64,000 bases of DNA from Phoronis australis. Lineage: Eukaryota; Phoronida; Phoronidae. Positions within the stretch are counted from its first letter, which is position 1. Each line of letters begins with the position of its first letter. The notes under the pieces are model-generated. The model had not been told where the DNA came from. It saw only the letters and a program-made list of their open reading frames with translations, and ran no database searches. Positions 1-11,750 of this stretch are shown piece after piece. The position numbers and the translations under genes were made by a program. Where the stretch lies: NCBI GenBank assembly GCA_002633005.1, contig NMRA01000230.1, forward strand, positions 1 through 64,000, read 5' to 3'.

Positions 1-99
1 ACAAAAATTACGAGAAAATGAGACAGCACAATTCACAGCGGTGCCACCGTTTTTTTAGTCCACCGGTTCTTGTTACCAAAAGGTCCACAACCGTCAGGA

Positions 100-1345
100 A
101 TCGAGAATGACAAGACTTAACTGTCCGTGACAATTCGTCGCATGTATATCGCCCATTGGTCCTATCATTGTTTCCTTTGTTGTGTCATTGTTGGATATAA
201 CAACACAGGTCGCATGGATATAGAACCTTGCTCACATCAGACCGTTGCCGGTAAATGCTCGTCATTGTCTTTATTATGACTACGGGAACAATGAAGATGC
301 TAATATATTGTTCTCCATGCGACCAGGTTTCCCGTGGATGACCACAGACGAGGAATCCCAAAGTATCCACAAACAATGACCACGCAACTCAGTAACTATT
401 ACCGCGCACGCGAATTCTTTCCGTGGAACCTAAACACCAAATTTTTATATCCGTGTATGGTGTTATATTGCTCATGATACGGGTCCAATCCCCAACCCTG
501 TACGTAGTTTAAGTAAAATTTCTAGACGATGCACTTTTTTGGATTTATTCTCCTTTAATGAAGAGTAAAAATGAAATTCTGCACTAGTTTTTTAAAAGTA
601 ATCACTAATTGGAAGATCACACATCTAAAAAATAAAACATTGTTTGACAATTTTATTCCTTATCTTATTTGAAAGTTGCCTACCTCACCGACAACTCATC
701 TAAGTTGAAAATATTCCTTGTGGAAAAATGTAAAACACCAACCAGAGACTTGTGTACTACAACAATATGTTTTCATAATACAATACAAAGATAACTGTAC
801 AGTAAAAAGTGCAAATGTTATGACTCTAATAAAAATTGCCTGCTAGATCTTTTCAACACTCCAATTGCTACAGGACAGAGTCAACCACACACAACCCATA
901 AAGTCAGAGAATCCCATTTGAGGTGGTGTAGTCTCACTGCGAAAACGTGATTTCGCAATATCGCTGATCTCTTCTTCAAAAACTTGAGGTAGCTGTATTT
1001 ACCACATCAATGTTCTTATCAAAATTAACCACCACAAAATGAAAAATTGGCTTGTCAGTTCTAATTAGGCAGCATTTTACAATGAAATGGTCATGGAAAA
1101 ATACTTTTGCAACATGGTTTGCATTACAATTGCCTACGATTACAATTGTACATACATACTAGAGCAGTAACAAAATTACCCATGGAAACAATAAAATGGT
1201 CAATTCGTCAAAAACCGAGGAGCCACCAGAGCTAAAGTGCCAATACTTTTCAGAACTGCAACAAAAATCATTTGAAGTGGACATAAACTCGTCTAAAATC
1301 ACATAAAAAATCTTTTGATTTAGACATTCCAGGTCACTTTTGAGC
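100..1345. repeat. Segmental duplication block A, left copy (inverted partner at 25640-26905)
   Basis: The stretch matches the reverse complement of about 25640-26905. Shared landmarks include the segment around 185-400 (mirrored near 26620-26830) and the segment around 1190-1340 (mirrored near 25640-25800). Similarity is patchy, with many substitutions and short indels, so the duplication is old. I see no convincing coding exon in it; the short open frames here are not preserved as proteins in the partner. Boundaries are approximate. Confidence 0.75.
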
Positions 1346-1550
1346 AATTTCAGAAGCTTAGCGTGATAAAATGTGTAGTAAGCTAGACTAGTTGCTAAGA
1401 CTTAATTCATATATATTCACTTTATTTCTATTTTGTTTAAATGTTCAATTGGTTTTGAGTAAAAACATAATTTTGACAAAAATAACTCGGCTTTTCTTAA
1501 AAGGCCACACCTATGACAACGGACTTCTGACATAGAAAGTAGTTACAAAG

Positions 1551-1744
1551 CATGCGCGCACCCAGCCTTCAAAATTGGGGGGGGGGGGCTCGATTTTCTG
1601 TCTATGTAGGCCTTTTACTGACAAAAAATCGGAGGACGTCTCGGTTTCTCGGACTATTTGTTTCTATGGGGTGGACCTTTTTGCCCACTTCGCCAAGTGG
1701 GGGGCTCGAACGAGCCCCCCACCCCCCTCCTGGGTGCGCGGATG
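1551..1744. mobile_element. 194-bp MITE with 14-bp terminal inverted repeats (TIRs) and 5-bp TSD CAAAG
   Basis: The ends are CATGCGCGCACCCA and the complement of CATCCGCGCACCCA, one mismatch in 14. CAAAG lies directly before (1546-1550) and directly after (1745-1749), as expected of a TSD. The interior has a G-run and a GC-rich hairpin near 1698-1728 and no coding capacity. The target is itself an imperfect palindrome: 1524-1543 pairs with about 1764-1783. A related, decayed copy seems to lie near 43219-43612. The CA terminus and 5-bp TSD resemble hAT-type elements, but the superfamily is inferred. Confidence 0.65.
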
Positions 1745-2130
1745 CAAAGCCGAGGCTTTTATAAGCTACTTTCTATGTAAGAAGCCTGAGGTATGAGGTC
1801 GTGACCTTTCAAAAAACCCCGTGACCATGGACATAACAGTATTAGACAGCGTCCAGCTGCAAAACACCTTTTTGGTACCAGAAATGTATGTATTATTCAT
1901 AAAAAATATTGTTTTTGCTTCTTATATACCACGGAAAGTAATTAATTGCGACGCAAATTGCACCGCTCATAATTCGTAGCCCCTTCGAGCGCCCCAGAAA
2001 AAATCTCAACCAATCAGCGTAAAATGGTTCATATGACATCATCGTCGCCACGAAATTACTGGGGAGCCACACTGCTTGACAGCTGATTGCCATTTCTTGG
2101 ACGTTCTGTACTTGTAGATCTCTGGGCTAA

Positions 2131-2337
2131 AACGCTATTTACGTGGTGTGCGGATGTAGCAATGTCAGCGGCAATGGGATACATTTGCATAACTTCCCTA
2201 CCGATCCCGTCGTGTGCCGTGCGTGGAATAGATTCGTATCCACGACAAGGACTGGCCGGCGACAAACTTTCCCGATCGGCAAGATCCGCTTTGGGCTTGG
2301 TGCAAAGCTGTATACAAAATCTACAACTTCGCGTTGA
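2131..2337 (+). pseudogene. THAP-domain-like fragment
   Basis: The plus-strand frame from the stop at 2128 to the stop after 2337 reads like the first half of a THAP zinc finger. It has a CxC pair followed by SN, then HLHNFPTDP, then a conserved-looking Trp nine residues later (CRAWNRF). In the known family these correspond to the leading C-x(2-4)-C, the FP motif and the DNA-contacting Trp. The later C-x2-H with its HF motif is not found in this frame downstream. There is no ATG or clear splice acceptor at the start. It is either one exon of a gene I cannot complete or a relic of a THAP-containing gene or P-type transposase. The family call rests on motif spacing only. Confidence 0.4.
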
Positions 2338-2339
2338 TG

Positions 2340-4450
2340 TGCGTAAAATGACTAAATAAAATCTGACTCAAAAATAGTATCACTAAAGCTGCACCGCTCT
2401 TTGAGTAAACCAAATTATTTACCGATGTTGGAAGAATTATCGTTCTACCGCTCATCTACAGCTAAAATTGAAGTGCGCTCTTGGGAGTCGGCGTTTGGCG
2501 ATTACGTCACCTGACCTGAACAGTTTCTTTTGCCCCCATTTATTCTTCTACCAACTGGTCTTTGCTGCCACGAGGTTGCGTACTGTCACAAAAAACTGTC
2601 GGAACTGGTCACATTTCGTTACAAGTTATTAGCATTTTTAAGATCAGCAAAATTAACCGAATTTAGAACAAACTTTACTGCTGCGAAGCTGTTATCATGT
2701 CCCAAAAGTAGTCGCAAAATTTTAGTCACGAGCGTACTCAAAACAACAACAGACTTTCTTTGTAACAAAAAGGCGGAGGGTAATGCTAAAAATGACGTTT
2801 ATTAAATTGTTCTTCCCTTGAACGACTGTCACTGAACGGGCAAGGTGAATGTCCGAATTGTCTCCCAGAGTTTTCATGCACCCCGGCCGTCGGTCGTTGG
2901 CTTTGCGATATAAGTTTCACGACGAGTTGACTGACACAACTCATACCCGGTCTGTACGAAATTTCGTGATAGACCACAGTCTGTAGTGTATGGTTTAACA
3001 GAGCTCAGGTCAAAGTGTTACCTAGCTGTAATTTGGCTATAGTCTCCAAACTGCTAGCTGGTTGACTCCAAAAATCAGCAGTGTGCACTTCGACGTTTCG
3101 TGTCACTGTTCCGGCCCAGAGTATAGGGAATCCGGCCCAAATCCGAAATATTCTGTCTGATTTGGGTCCTTCCCGTTGGCCAAACGGAATTCTGAAACTG
3201 AATTTAAAACGATCAATTGTTTACAAATTCTTACGGTTGGGACACGCACAATGTTGTGTTGCTATTAAATTTTCAATTTTTTGAGCTTGACCGAGTCAAA
3301 ATGGCGGCGATTACGGGTTGCAGCATTTCAAGGCGACTTATTTAGAAAATTGAGTTTCAAATATAAAATATAATTGCATTGTACAAAAAGATCAAGCTGA
3401 TATGTGCCGCAACGTTTCCAAGTATTTTGCACCAAATTAAACGGCCTATTGTCGTCTGTACCAATACGGGACACACACTCGACACCGTTCACACCTTCGG
3501 CTTCAAAACGACATGAATGGAAAGTTCTTAACATCAGATCGAGTTTTTGTATCAAACAAATTGCACTTTATAATAAACATTGTGAAATTGCTCATGACAG
3601 CGACATCACGTTGCTCCCAACTTGTTCGATTGTATAGCCCAACAACAAGTTGGGAACTTTACCGCCCGTAGCCCAATTAACTCCATTGTGGCGTTGATGG
3701 TTGGAGGGCCTGCGCTCTTTTGTTTGATAATTGCTCTAATCTCCGATCAGATCGTATCTAGCCTGACTGAGGTGGGCTGATAAAAATGAAAGTTAAGTTA
3801 AGCCAGACATTATCGCACGTTCAGCACCCCTCACGTCTGGAAAAGTTACTGAACGACAGGACGCTGTTATGTGATAACAATTCAGACGAAGCGTTTTGTT
3901 TTTCCGGCTGTTTCGACGGCCCCAGTCACACTCCCGGGGATTCCCATACGGGCCCGTATTAGGATGTGTGCTAAATAATTGAATAAAAATTCTAAAGGTA
4001 GTGGTTTTGATTAATTTTAAGATTAACTGACGTGAAATGAAAAATTGACGTGTTTCCTTGATTTTCTACGTATTTTGCACTAAATTTAATGGCCAGTCAT
4101 CTCTGATTCCAATACTCTGGAGACACGGTGAAAGCCAAATTCGTGATAACGATGATGTCATAGACTTCGATTAGTGCAAGCGCCGTCTCAAGCTTTTTTG
4201 GCGCTAAATGGGGTTTGTGATGGGGCTACTGTATTGTCGAAAGCCTACTTAATTAACGACTGGGGTATGCTATGACACAGTATTTTGATGTTTTTCATCA
4301 ATTAATGTATTTTAGATGTAAAAATAGTCATTTTGGCACCATACTTGGCCTTTCAGATGTCTATGGCCGTGACAGTGTAAATAGACAAGAGGTCATTCTA
4401 AATAGACCAAGAGATTTTAATAATAGTTGTAACACCACCACCTCAGAGCG
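2340..4450. other. Unassigned region
   Basis: No gene model can be supported. A diverged direct repeat pair is visible at about 3416-3475 and 4062-4125 (both contain a TATTTTGCAC core followed by a similar 50-base tail). Short open frames, such as 2530-2805, show no recognisable motif. Confidence 0.5.
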
Positions 4451-4454
4451 GTTT

Positions 4455-5170
4455 TAGAAAGTTTTCCTTGTTATGTTCGGAACCATGACACAAACATGTC
4501 ACCGTACCATCCTAAGTGCCACTCATACAAAGCCGCTTCCGAACTACAGCTTTCCTGAAGAAAAGCTGTTTCGACATTTTCTAAGGAATATAAAACATGA
4601 CATCTCTCTGTTTCATTGTACAATGCCCTGCAATTGAAAGTAATTTTGAAACCCTTATCCATTGGATGAGAGTAGTTGATCTAAATCTAATAAGTAAGAA
4701 AAGCTCGTGAGTGTAACACGAGATTAAAACGCTCAAGTACGAAAACCTCGTGAGTGCGACACGAGATTAAAACGCTCAAGTACGAAAACCTCGTGAGTGC
4801 GACACGAGATTAATCAGACGTTTAGTGATGATGCACAATGTGTCTGCAACGAATGGGATGCTACCTAATAAGGCTATGAATGCAAAGTCATATCACGTTT
4901 CAGTTGTTTTACAGGAATTGAAAATTTTCTGGTTCAGGTAACAACAGGGGCAATTTACCACTGGGATTTTTTTTACAAAATTTTGTGTTTGACTTACTGT
5001 AACTGGACATGTGGTCTGACAGCGTTTACACCTATTGTAGGCCTAAGCACCCGCGAAGTTCAGTGCCCGGTTGCATGAAACAGCCCCAGATAGGGACTCA
5101 ACTAAGTTCTTTTATTCTACTGCGTATTTCTGGGCTTGTGAAAACATTGCTTGTCCTTTCTTGTGCTGTT
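4455..5170. repeat. Segmental duplication block D, left copy (direct partner at about 45870-46640)
   Basis: The order of landmarks is the same in both copies. They share the segment around 4470-4660, the tandem repeat that follows, and a well-preserved stretch at 5040-5165, which matches 46505-46630 closely. The copies are clearly diverged, with many indels. At the right copy the homology stops where the fold-back element related to 10727-12765 begins. Confidence 0.75.
4703..4815. repeat. 43-bp tandem repeat, about 2.6 copies, each with a short hairpin
   Basis: The unit begins CTCGTGAGTG and carries CACGAGATTAAAACG downstream, so CTCGTG and CACGAG can pair as a 6-bp stem. Second and third units are nearly identical, the first slightly diverged. 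The paralogous site at about 46087-46155 has fewer and more diverged units, so copy number changed after duplication. Confidence 0.8.
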
Positions 5171-6120
5171 TGAGTCTCATTACTAAGTCAACTTTTTACT
5201 TTGATACAAGTCGAGAGTGAACTCTACGTTGAATTATCCTTACTATTGAAAGCAATTAGGGATCTTTTCAGGCACAGCTTACAATTACAGGATTAAGTGA
5301 AAATGTAAATAAGTTTGATTACTCTTTGGTCGAACTATGATGTGATTTCAACATTCATATTGTCAAGGGCAGAAGTCTGCAGGACCAATGGGAGCAAAAT
5401 GGTAGATTATCTCCTCTTACATCACTACGTAAATCTGGCCTAAAAGTATTATTTTCATGCAAACGACTAAAAAAAGAACTGTCGAGGCAAGAGCGCATTC
5501 AGCGTCCACGTCAGCAACGTCGTTGACACTGTAGCCGATCGTTCGGCAATTATAACTCCGGCGACAATAACGACGACGCTGAAGCCGACGACACAAATGC
5601 CGAAGACGGCGCCGGGGCAAACCTCAAGTCTCCCCACCTACCTGAAAAATTGGAGTGACACTTGTTCACTTGATGGTTCTCGGATTTTAAAACTATGTCC
5701 TAAACAATTTCTAAGAATATCTGCACCGTTTTTAACCTAGCACGGTCTTTTCATTTTTTAACATATGCGGCGGGACGGGCGTTCTTGCGCGCTTTTCCGC
5801 CCCCAGTTGACACCATCAATAACACAACTCAAATAAATGGCATTGTGCATAAGATGCTTGCAATAACATATCACCATATCGGAGGATCGATTTGTAAAGA
5901 CGATTCTTTGATTGTCTTCGTAGGTTTAGTAACTCTAAGCTAATTATGAAAGTTAGTGTCTCTACTAAATGTCGGCGAAATTAGTAGTAGAAAACTCAGC
6001 ACAATCGTTGTCAGCATTTTTTATTTACATATAAACATGTCCAATGATTCGATGAAAATCATTTCACCATTCTCAAGAAAAGTATCCAACCACTTTATCT
6101 ACTTTCTCTCGACTACCTAA
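5171..6120. other. Unassigned region
   Basis: No supported gene. A Thr-rich open frame without ATG or splice acceptor runs on the plus strand from about 5470 to 5740 (it contains TITTTLKPTT); I cannot tell whether it is a gene fragment. GC content rises locally at 5480-5640. Confidence 0.4.
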
Positions 6121-6124
6121 CATA

Positions 6125-6500
6125 CATATAATTCATTCAGGAACCCAGGCTTAAGAACGTCGGCTGTGTGATTGGAGCAGTGTGTGTTACCAGCCTTCAA
6201 ACGGGGATAAAATAATCGACAACGGAACTTGACGTTAATAAAACTAAAATAGGGAGAATTGGTATTGAAATTTTTTACATGTGGCGAATAAATGTTGACA
6301 AAAATTGTTTAGCCGGACTCGGACCTGCAGCTGACGGACCCGGTGCGGACCGAGACCAGGACTAGCGAAAGGTGAAGGCATGCCTTCGCCGGCCGTTTTA
6401 TCGGAATAAATGGTTCAAATCATGAATGCCGTACATATATACAATCAAAGATAAGATAGTTTCAGACGCTTGCACATAATGACGGGCTAGTCAAGTCCTG
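6125..6500. repeat. Segmental duplication block E, left copy (direct partner at about 42610-42975)
   Basis: Both copies start with TTCATTCAGGAACCCAGGCT and continue through a shared segment with AAACGGGGATAAAATAAT, then a Gly/Asp-codon-like GC-rich stretch near 6310-6400. The copies are roughly as diverged as block D. The order of D and E is reversed between the left and right sides, so they did not arise from one simple tandem event. Confidence 0.7.
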
Positions 6501-8180
6501 TGCCAACGACTGACTGAATAACTGGGCCGACTATGGCGACTAGGCGTGTTTTACTGTGTGTAATTACTGGTAAACAAACAGTATGAACATGACAACGAAC
6601 ATGTAATATCAAAAACTAGTTGAATAAAATTGCTGTTCAGTTAAAATATCCTGACGATTAAACTTGCGGAAATATCGAAAATAATAAACTTTGACGGAAA
6701 CTAAGAGACCAGTGATCTCCCGCGATTTCCGTTAGGGCTGGTCGGCTGACGGCCGACAATGAACGACAAAATACTATTTTGTGGCGAAATAACTTCAAAA
6801 AGGAAACTTGCCACGGTGCCAAATGGTATAATTTAAGTATCAATGAGTTTAAAGTAAAAGAAATAGTTTCCACTCAGCCAGAAGCATACGCCGTATAAGC
6901 TCCTGTGGATCCGGCATATGTGTTCCGCGGCGCAAGATGAACATATTAATTAACAGCCCGGGCTTTGAATGGATGAAATTCGTGTGACAAAGAGATTTAA
7001 AAATTCTACGTCGTGCTTCTAACACTGCAATATATTCCCATCGTCGACAGTCAGCTCTTTGACTATAATTCACTACACCCCTCGTTTGCGTTTTCGGAAT
7101 TTTTATATTTAAACAACAAGGGCATTTATTGAAAGTTTTTGTCACATTTTAAAATATTTTCCCTAATAATTGAAAGACAAAGCCAATTTAGCAAGTGATT
7201 GTTTTCCCGGCGAGGAATGACGGCAACTGCAGGAAAATTACTTCGCCGGTTACTGTGTATGGGGAGCAAAATCAACCACAGGTGCGCGTTATTGCAATTG
7301 GGATGTGGAGCGCACTGTTGTGAGATAAAACTTTTTTTGTTGAAACACCGCCGTGTGAAGATTATTTTTCTATTTTACATTTTAAACGGCCAGTAAACCT
7401 GGTGCCGATTTCTTGACAAATACGCACTGCGCTCAAACGTCCGCCGGGTAATCACACGGCATTTGCTCATTCCAGGCTGGTACTTTGCATCCTTTTCACG
7501 ATATGGCGATAAAGATAAGACATTTGCTTATCTATAAAGTTTTTCCATCTAATCTATTTACGCTCACGGTGATAGCAATATATATTCAAGGACAACATGA
7601 CCGTCATTCAGGAATCGTTCCTGATACACAGGAACTCAAGTCACGGAAATAGTCGATGATTTTCTGATCACGGCCGAGGTACAAGTTTGTGCAGAAAGGA
7701 AGTGAGCATTATGCCATGTTACATATAAGGACTTTAAACAGCTTCTGACAATGCAGTGGGTACCCATCCAGTAGACCGTTGTGTATCCGATTCATCGCCT
7801 AAGCATCCGGACTTCAGCCTCGTTGCCAATCGGTCAGACGAAAATAGTGATCTGTGCTGTACGTCATTTGTGTAAGAGAAGTGTACAACTAAAAACGATT
7901 CAGTTTTTGTAGAAGGTATATAGAGCGCGAGTTTAGGTCCGAGTGACATCATTTTTTCATAAGTTGGCGTAGTTACTAGCGATGTGTGAGAGGATCTCTA
8001 TTTTTATGAGTTTAATTTCATTGTGATACCAAGTTACAATCTTACGCTCTGACACAGCGCCAGCTACATTAAAAAGTTTCGTAGCACTCTGAATGAGTGT
8101 AGTTACAATCCCTGCTATCTGGACAAGTTTCGTGAAAAGTGACTGTGGACTTTTGACTGGCAGTAAGACCAACAATTCGT
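6501..8180. other. Unassigned region
   Basis: I see no gene, structural RNA or recognisable element here. Open frames are short, overlap each other on both strands and have no identifiable motif. Confidence 0.5.
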
Positions 8181-8996
8181 CTACGTCAAGACCCGTCTTA
8201 ACATAGACTGAAATCGGGCTGACTGAAGAGTAAAATGGCTTAGACCTGCAGTGGCGGATCTACGTTTTCAGCAAGGGGGGGTTTAGGATTCCCGCCAAGG
8301 TCGAATCCTAGGCGCGTGGCGCCAAGCGGGAGGAGGTCGGGAGGGGAAACCCCCTCCCGTGTAAGAATTTTTTTTGTTTTTGTAGCCAAATAGTGAAATT
8401 TCCATGCATCCTGGTAAGTTTCTGGCACTTAACATGTCTCTAGAGTTTTCTTAAGATAATTAAAATCCCTTCTCGATTTCGTCACATGAACTTGGCACAT
8501 AAGTTTCGTGAAACCATATTGTGCACATCTGGGTATGAGTCACGCCACCAGCAGAAATTTTTGTTGGAACATCTGCTTACACACACCTTTTTTAGCATAC
8601 GAAAAGTCGTATACGAAAAAGTGTGGTGTGTATACAGGGGTTTAGACAATTTACAAATATTGAAGAGCATAATTAAGGAGCACCGACGGGGCGTAAAAAC
8701 TTGAATATCAAATGATCGCGTAACAGCAGCCTCAAGTTGTTTAAGAACGAAGACCTGTAATGTTAGTCCGGAAATAAACATGTGTTCTGTCTCGTTGCGA
8801 GAAAAAATGGCGAACGATGGTGCTCTCAACTCATAGTCTATTATTAAAAGCGACAATGAATAATTAGGTATCACTTTATTAAGCTGAATCACGTTGACAA
8901 CAATTGAAAAACGTCAAAGCTATCAGGAAACAAATTATCTGAAAACAGTTTCACGAAACCAAAACATCCTGTGCACAGTGGTGAAAAGATACACTG

Positions 8997-9270
8997 GACT
9001 AGTTTGCAGAGGGACTAGATGTACACTGAGAGTACACAAAAATCTGACCTGGTCCGTCACGAGACCAAGAGTACACCTGTGCTTATTATCCCTATAAAAA
9101 TAGTCGATCTGTCGCGGGACCAAACAGTACTGGCTGAGATAAATAGTTTTACAAAGCAAACTTTGGTAAAAAAATCACAAGACTAGTCGCCGAGGGACCA
9201 GAAGTACACTGAAACTCAACATCTACACAAATCAAGCTGGCCTAGTCCGTCGCGAGACCTAAAGTGTACT
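8997..9270 (+). repeat. Five interspersed copies of a roughly 30-bp motif inside the 2.4-kb transposon
   Basis: Copies start near 8997, 9048, 9103, 9181 and 9241. Each shows a CTAGTC- or CTGGTC-like start, then GTCGCGAG, GACC and an AGTACACT-like end, with substitutions. Spacing is irregular (about 50-80 bp), unlike a simple tandem repeat. Subterminal transposase-binding repeats of DNA transposons can look like this. Confidence 0.6.
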
Positions 9271-10090
9271 ATGCAAAAAATTTTGAATTGAAAACTTCTT
9301 CTAAAATTTTAATCCCCAGTGGTTACTCGTACGTTAGTCCTATCCTTCTGTTGTCTAGACTGCCGAGGAATCTGTATATCAGTCGGATCCAATGGTTTGC
9401 TCGTCTTGGAACCATTCTACCCAGATATCTTCGATGTTTGTTCCCAACGCTTGCACTTCGTCAACTGCTGTGTCAATGAGCTTGTAAGCCTCTACAATGT
9501 CAGCATCTCGTTTCGCAGCTCAGTTGACACTAAGACCCTTGAGGTTGCCAAGTCCATTCAAAAGACTTACATGCGCAACTTAATTTGATCCATTCATCAT
9601 GGACTACTTCAAACCTTGACGAAGCATCCCAGGACCTATTTGTATCTCTTGTAATTTTCGAAATAAACGTCCCAATGTCTGAACGCTTGAAACCCGAAGT
9701 ACTAATGTCAAATAAATGCCCATGGGCATGAGCGTTTGATCGGGTGAGCCTTTCTGCGGAAATTCCCAGCATAGAAGACGGCAGTGTGCTTATTGCAGGT
9801 AGACAGACGGTAGGTGTTGAGGTCGGAACTAGGGCTCTTTAGGAGGCCTATTGAACATCGCACGAGTCCCGCAAGACTTTGTCGTGAAAGAACAGCCTCC
9901 CCGCAATTTCTGGTACTGTACACTTTTCGCGAATGAGGTCACTTTCTCAATGTGAGTGCCCCCTTGGTCATTCCTTGTATAGACATAACTTGTTATAGAG
10001 TGTGTCTTCAAACGGACTTGCGACCAGACCACGGCGCCCGCCACAATAGCATTTCTTCGGAAAAAGAATTTTTTTTCAAAAAAAAATATT

Positions 10091-10127
10091 ACATGTACAT
10101 GTACACAATATTACATGTACATGTACA
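10091..10127. repeat. ACATGTACATGTAC palindromic tract, two blocks
   Basis: Two blocks of ACATGTACATGTACAC are separated by AATATT. The 8-mer TACATGTA or close variants recur through the window, for example near 17455, 31268, 57625 and 58440. Confidence 0.7.
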
Positions 10128-10726
10128 CTCTATGATATGATTGCGCAAGAAAACTTTACTATACATCAGTTACAAACGTGTGGAGTGCAATAGAATGACA
10201 CGGCATGACAGATGAGGTAAAAACGTTGCACGTCAATTCGCCTGAATATCAGGGTTGCGGCACCGCAGTATTTCCCCTAATCAAATCAAAATATATCTTA
10301 GAGTAAAGAAGCTAGTTACCTAAAGAAATCAGCTATAGAACTGCTCTTTCAGCGGTGAATCCATCTAAAATGCTTGACTACTTCAGAAGTGTCGACGGAA
10401 GCGCGCGCACGATAAATCCCCGCGCGTTTTGCCGATGAGCCACAAAGACTCAGCAATTCACAACGCAAAAAACTATATTTTCAGAGTGAACCCCCCCTCA
10501 ATTTTTTTCCAAGTTGGTTTACGTGGGGTTTACACACGCTGGCGGTGCCGTTTTTGTTTTGCTGGAGACGCTTTTTTAATTTTTGGGTCCTGGCCCGAGG
10601 GGGGGGGGTTTAAACCCCCTGAACCCCCCGTAGATCCGCCACTGACCTGTTTCATGAAATTTCTCAAGACCAAAATTAAGACTGAAGTCGGTCTAAGGTA
10701 ATACCGGAAGTTACCTGCTATTGCAC

Positions 10727-11750
10727 TTAATGTCTAAATGACCAAACGTTAGGACTGTTATCACCGTAGAGTTTAGAGGAACAGATTTTGCTGATATTTT
10801 ACACAATTTAATGTCCCTAAATTATTTCAAATTGAAAATCGTCTATTTTCGATTCGAGAACTTGCAAAGGCTGTGTACACCCATGTTGACAGTGCAGGAC
10901 GAGTTACCAGCACATTTGAAATGATACTGTATTTTCCAGACATACGTGTACCAGAGACCGTATCTATTTGTCTTTGGCCATACCAGGGTCGTCTAAAGCA
11001 AACGAGATCCCAACTGTACTCAAAGTGTAAATAGATTCCCATTGAGAACTGCTTCAAGACCAACATTATACTTGAAACCGTATTTCAAAAACTGCCTCTC
11101 TTATTTTTGTGAATTTGCAACAGGTGGCGAAAGCGTAGTTTGCATGTTCACCTACACTGAAGACCAATATCCCATTTTATGTTCATGAAACAGCCTTTTT
11201 TAATTGTTGTCTTCGTTTTGAATTTAGCCCGAATCTTGGTCTTAACTTTGACAAATTTTTGGTCTTAAGCCTAAAGTCAATTTTCATGAAAAGAGCCCCA
11301 AAAATTAAGTTATGACCGAAGACTAACTTTCAGAAAACCCGTTTCATCAACGGTAATTCCGTTTTTTGTTTTCGGTCGTAACTTGGACAAAAGTCGGATT
11401 TTGACAAACTTGAGCCTACAAACTACGGTTTTGCCACCTCTTGCGAATTCACTAAGCTAAGCGTACCGGTGTAGTGGGAGACGGTTTCAAAGACAATGTT
11501 GGTCCAGAAACTCAAAATGAGGATATGTTTACTGCAACGATTGTGATTTTCGTTTGCGTGAGAACGTCTTGGAATGGGATTTTTCTAAAACTCCCTTGAC
11601 CTCCTCGACCTCCATACTCAACTACTCCCTCGACCCACGACCCCCTCGACCCACGACCCCCTCGACCNNCCCCCTCGACCCATGGCCCACAACCCCCTCG
11701 ACCTTGTCTACACAACCTCGACTCGATCTGAATATAGAACAAACGAGTTC
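10727..11750. repeat. Segmental duplication block B, copy 1 (direct partner at 27882-28880)
   Basis: The two copies are nearly identical over about 1 kb and in the same orientation. Homology starts at CTTAATGTCTAAATGACC in both and ends near 11750, just after the minisatellite, where 28880 moves into unrelated sequence. A third, much more diverged copy starts near 46670. Confidence 0.85.
11600..11715. repeat. CCCTCGAC minisatellite containing two N bases
   Basis: Variants of CCCCCTCGACCCACGA repeat several times, and two N bases lie at 11668-11669, so the true repeat number is uncertain. The partner at 28756-28830 has fewer units. A complementary array lies at 12275-12355, with its inverted partner at about 40110-40200. 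Confidence 0.7.

Larger units (their letters stand above)
8249..10644. mobile_element. 2.4-kb transposon with perfect 16-bp TIRs and 5-bp TSD ACCTG
   Basis: The left end is CAGTGGCGGATCTACG and the right end is its exact reverse complement. ACCTG flanks both sides (8244-8248 and 10645-10649). It sits in the left arm of the fold-back element, whose sequence resumes exactly after it. Both ends are followed inwards by G- or C-rich tracts. The interior holds five copies of a roughly 30-bp motif (8997-9270), a TACATGTA tract and no transposase motif I can recognise; the longest frame (8482-8892, minus) is not similar to any family I know. Shorter relatives lie at 32146, 37131, 43252 and 54866. A 5-bp TSD with CA..TG ends suggests a hAT-type element, which is inferred. 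Confidence 0.75.
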
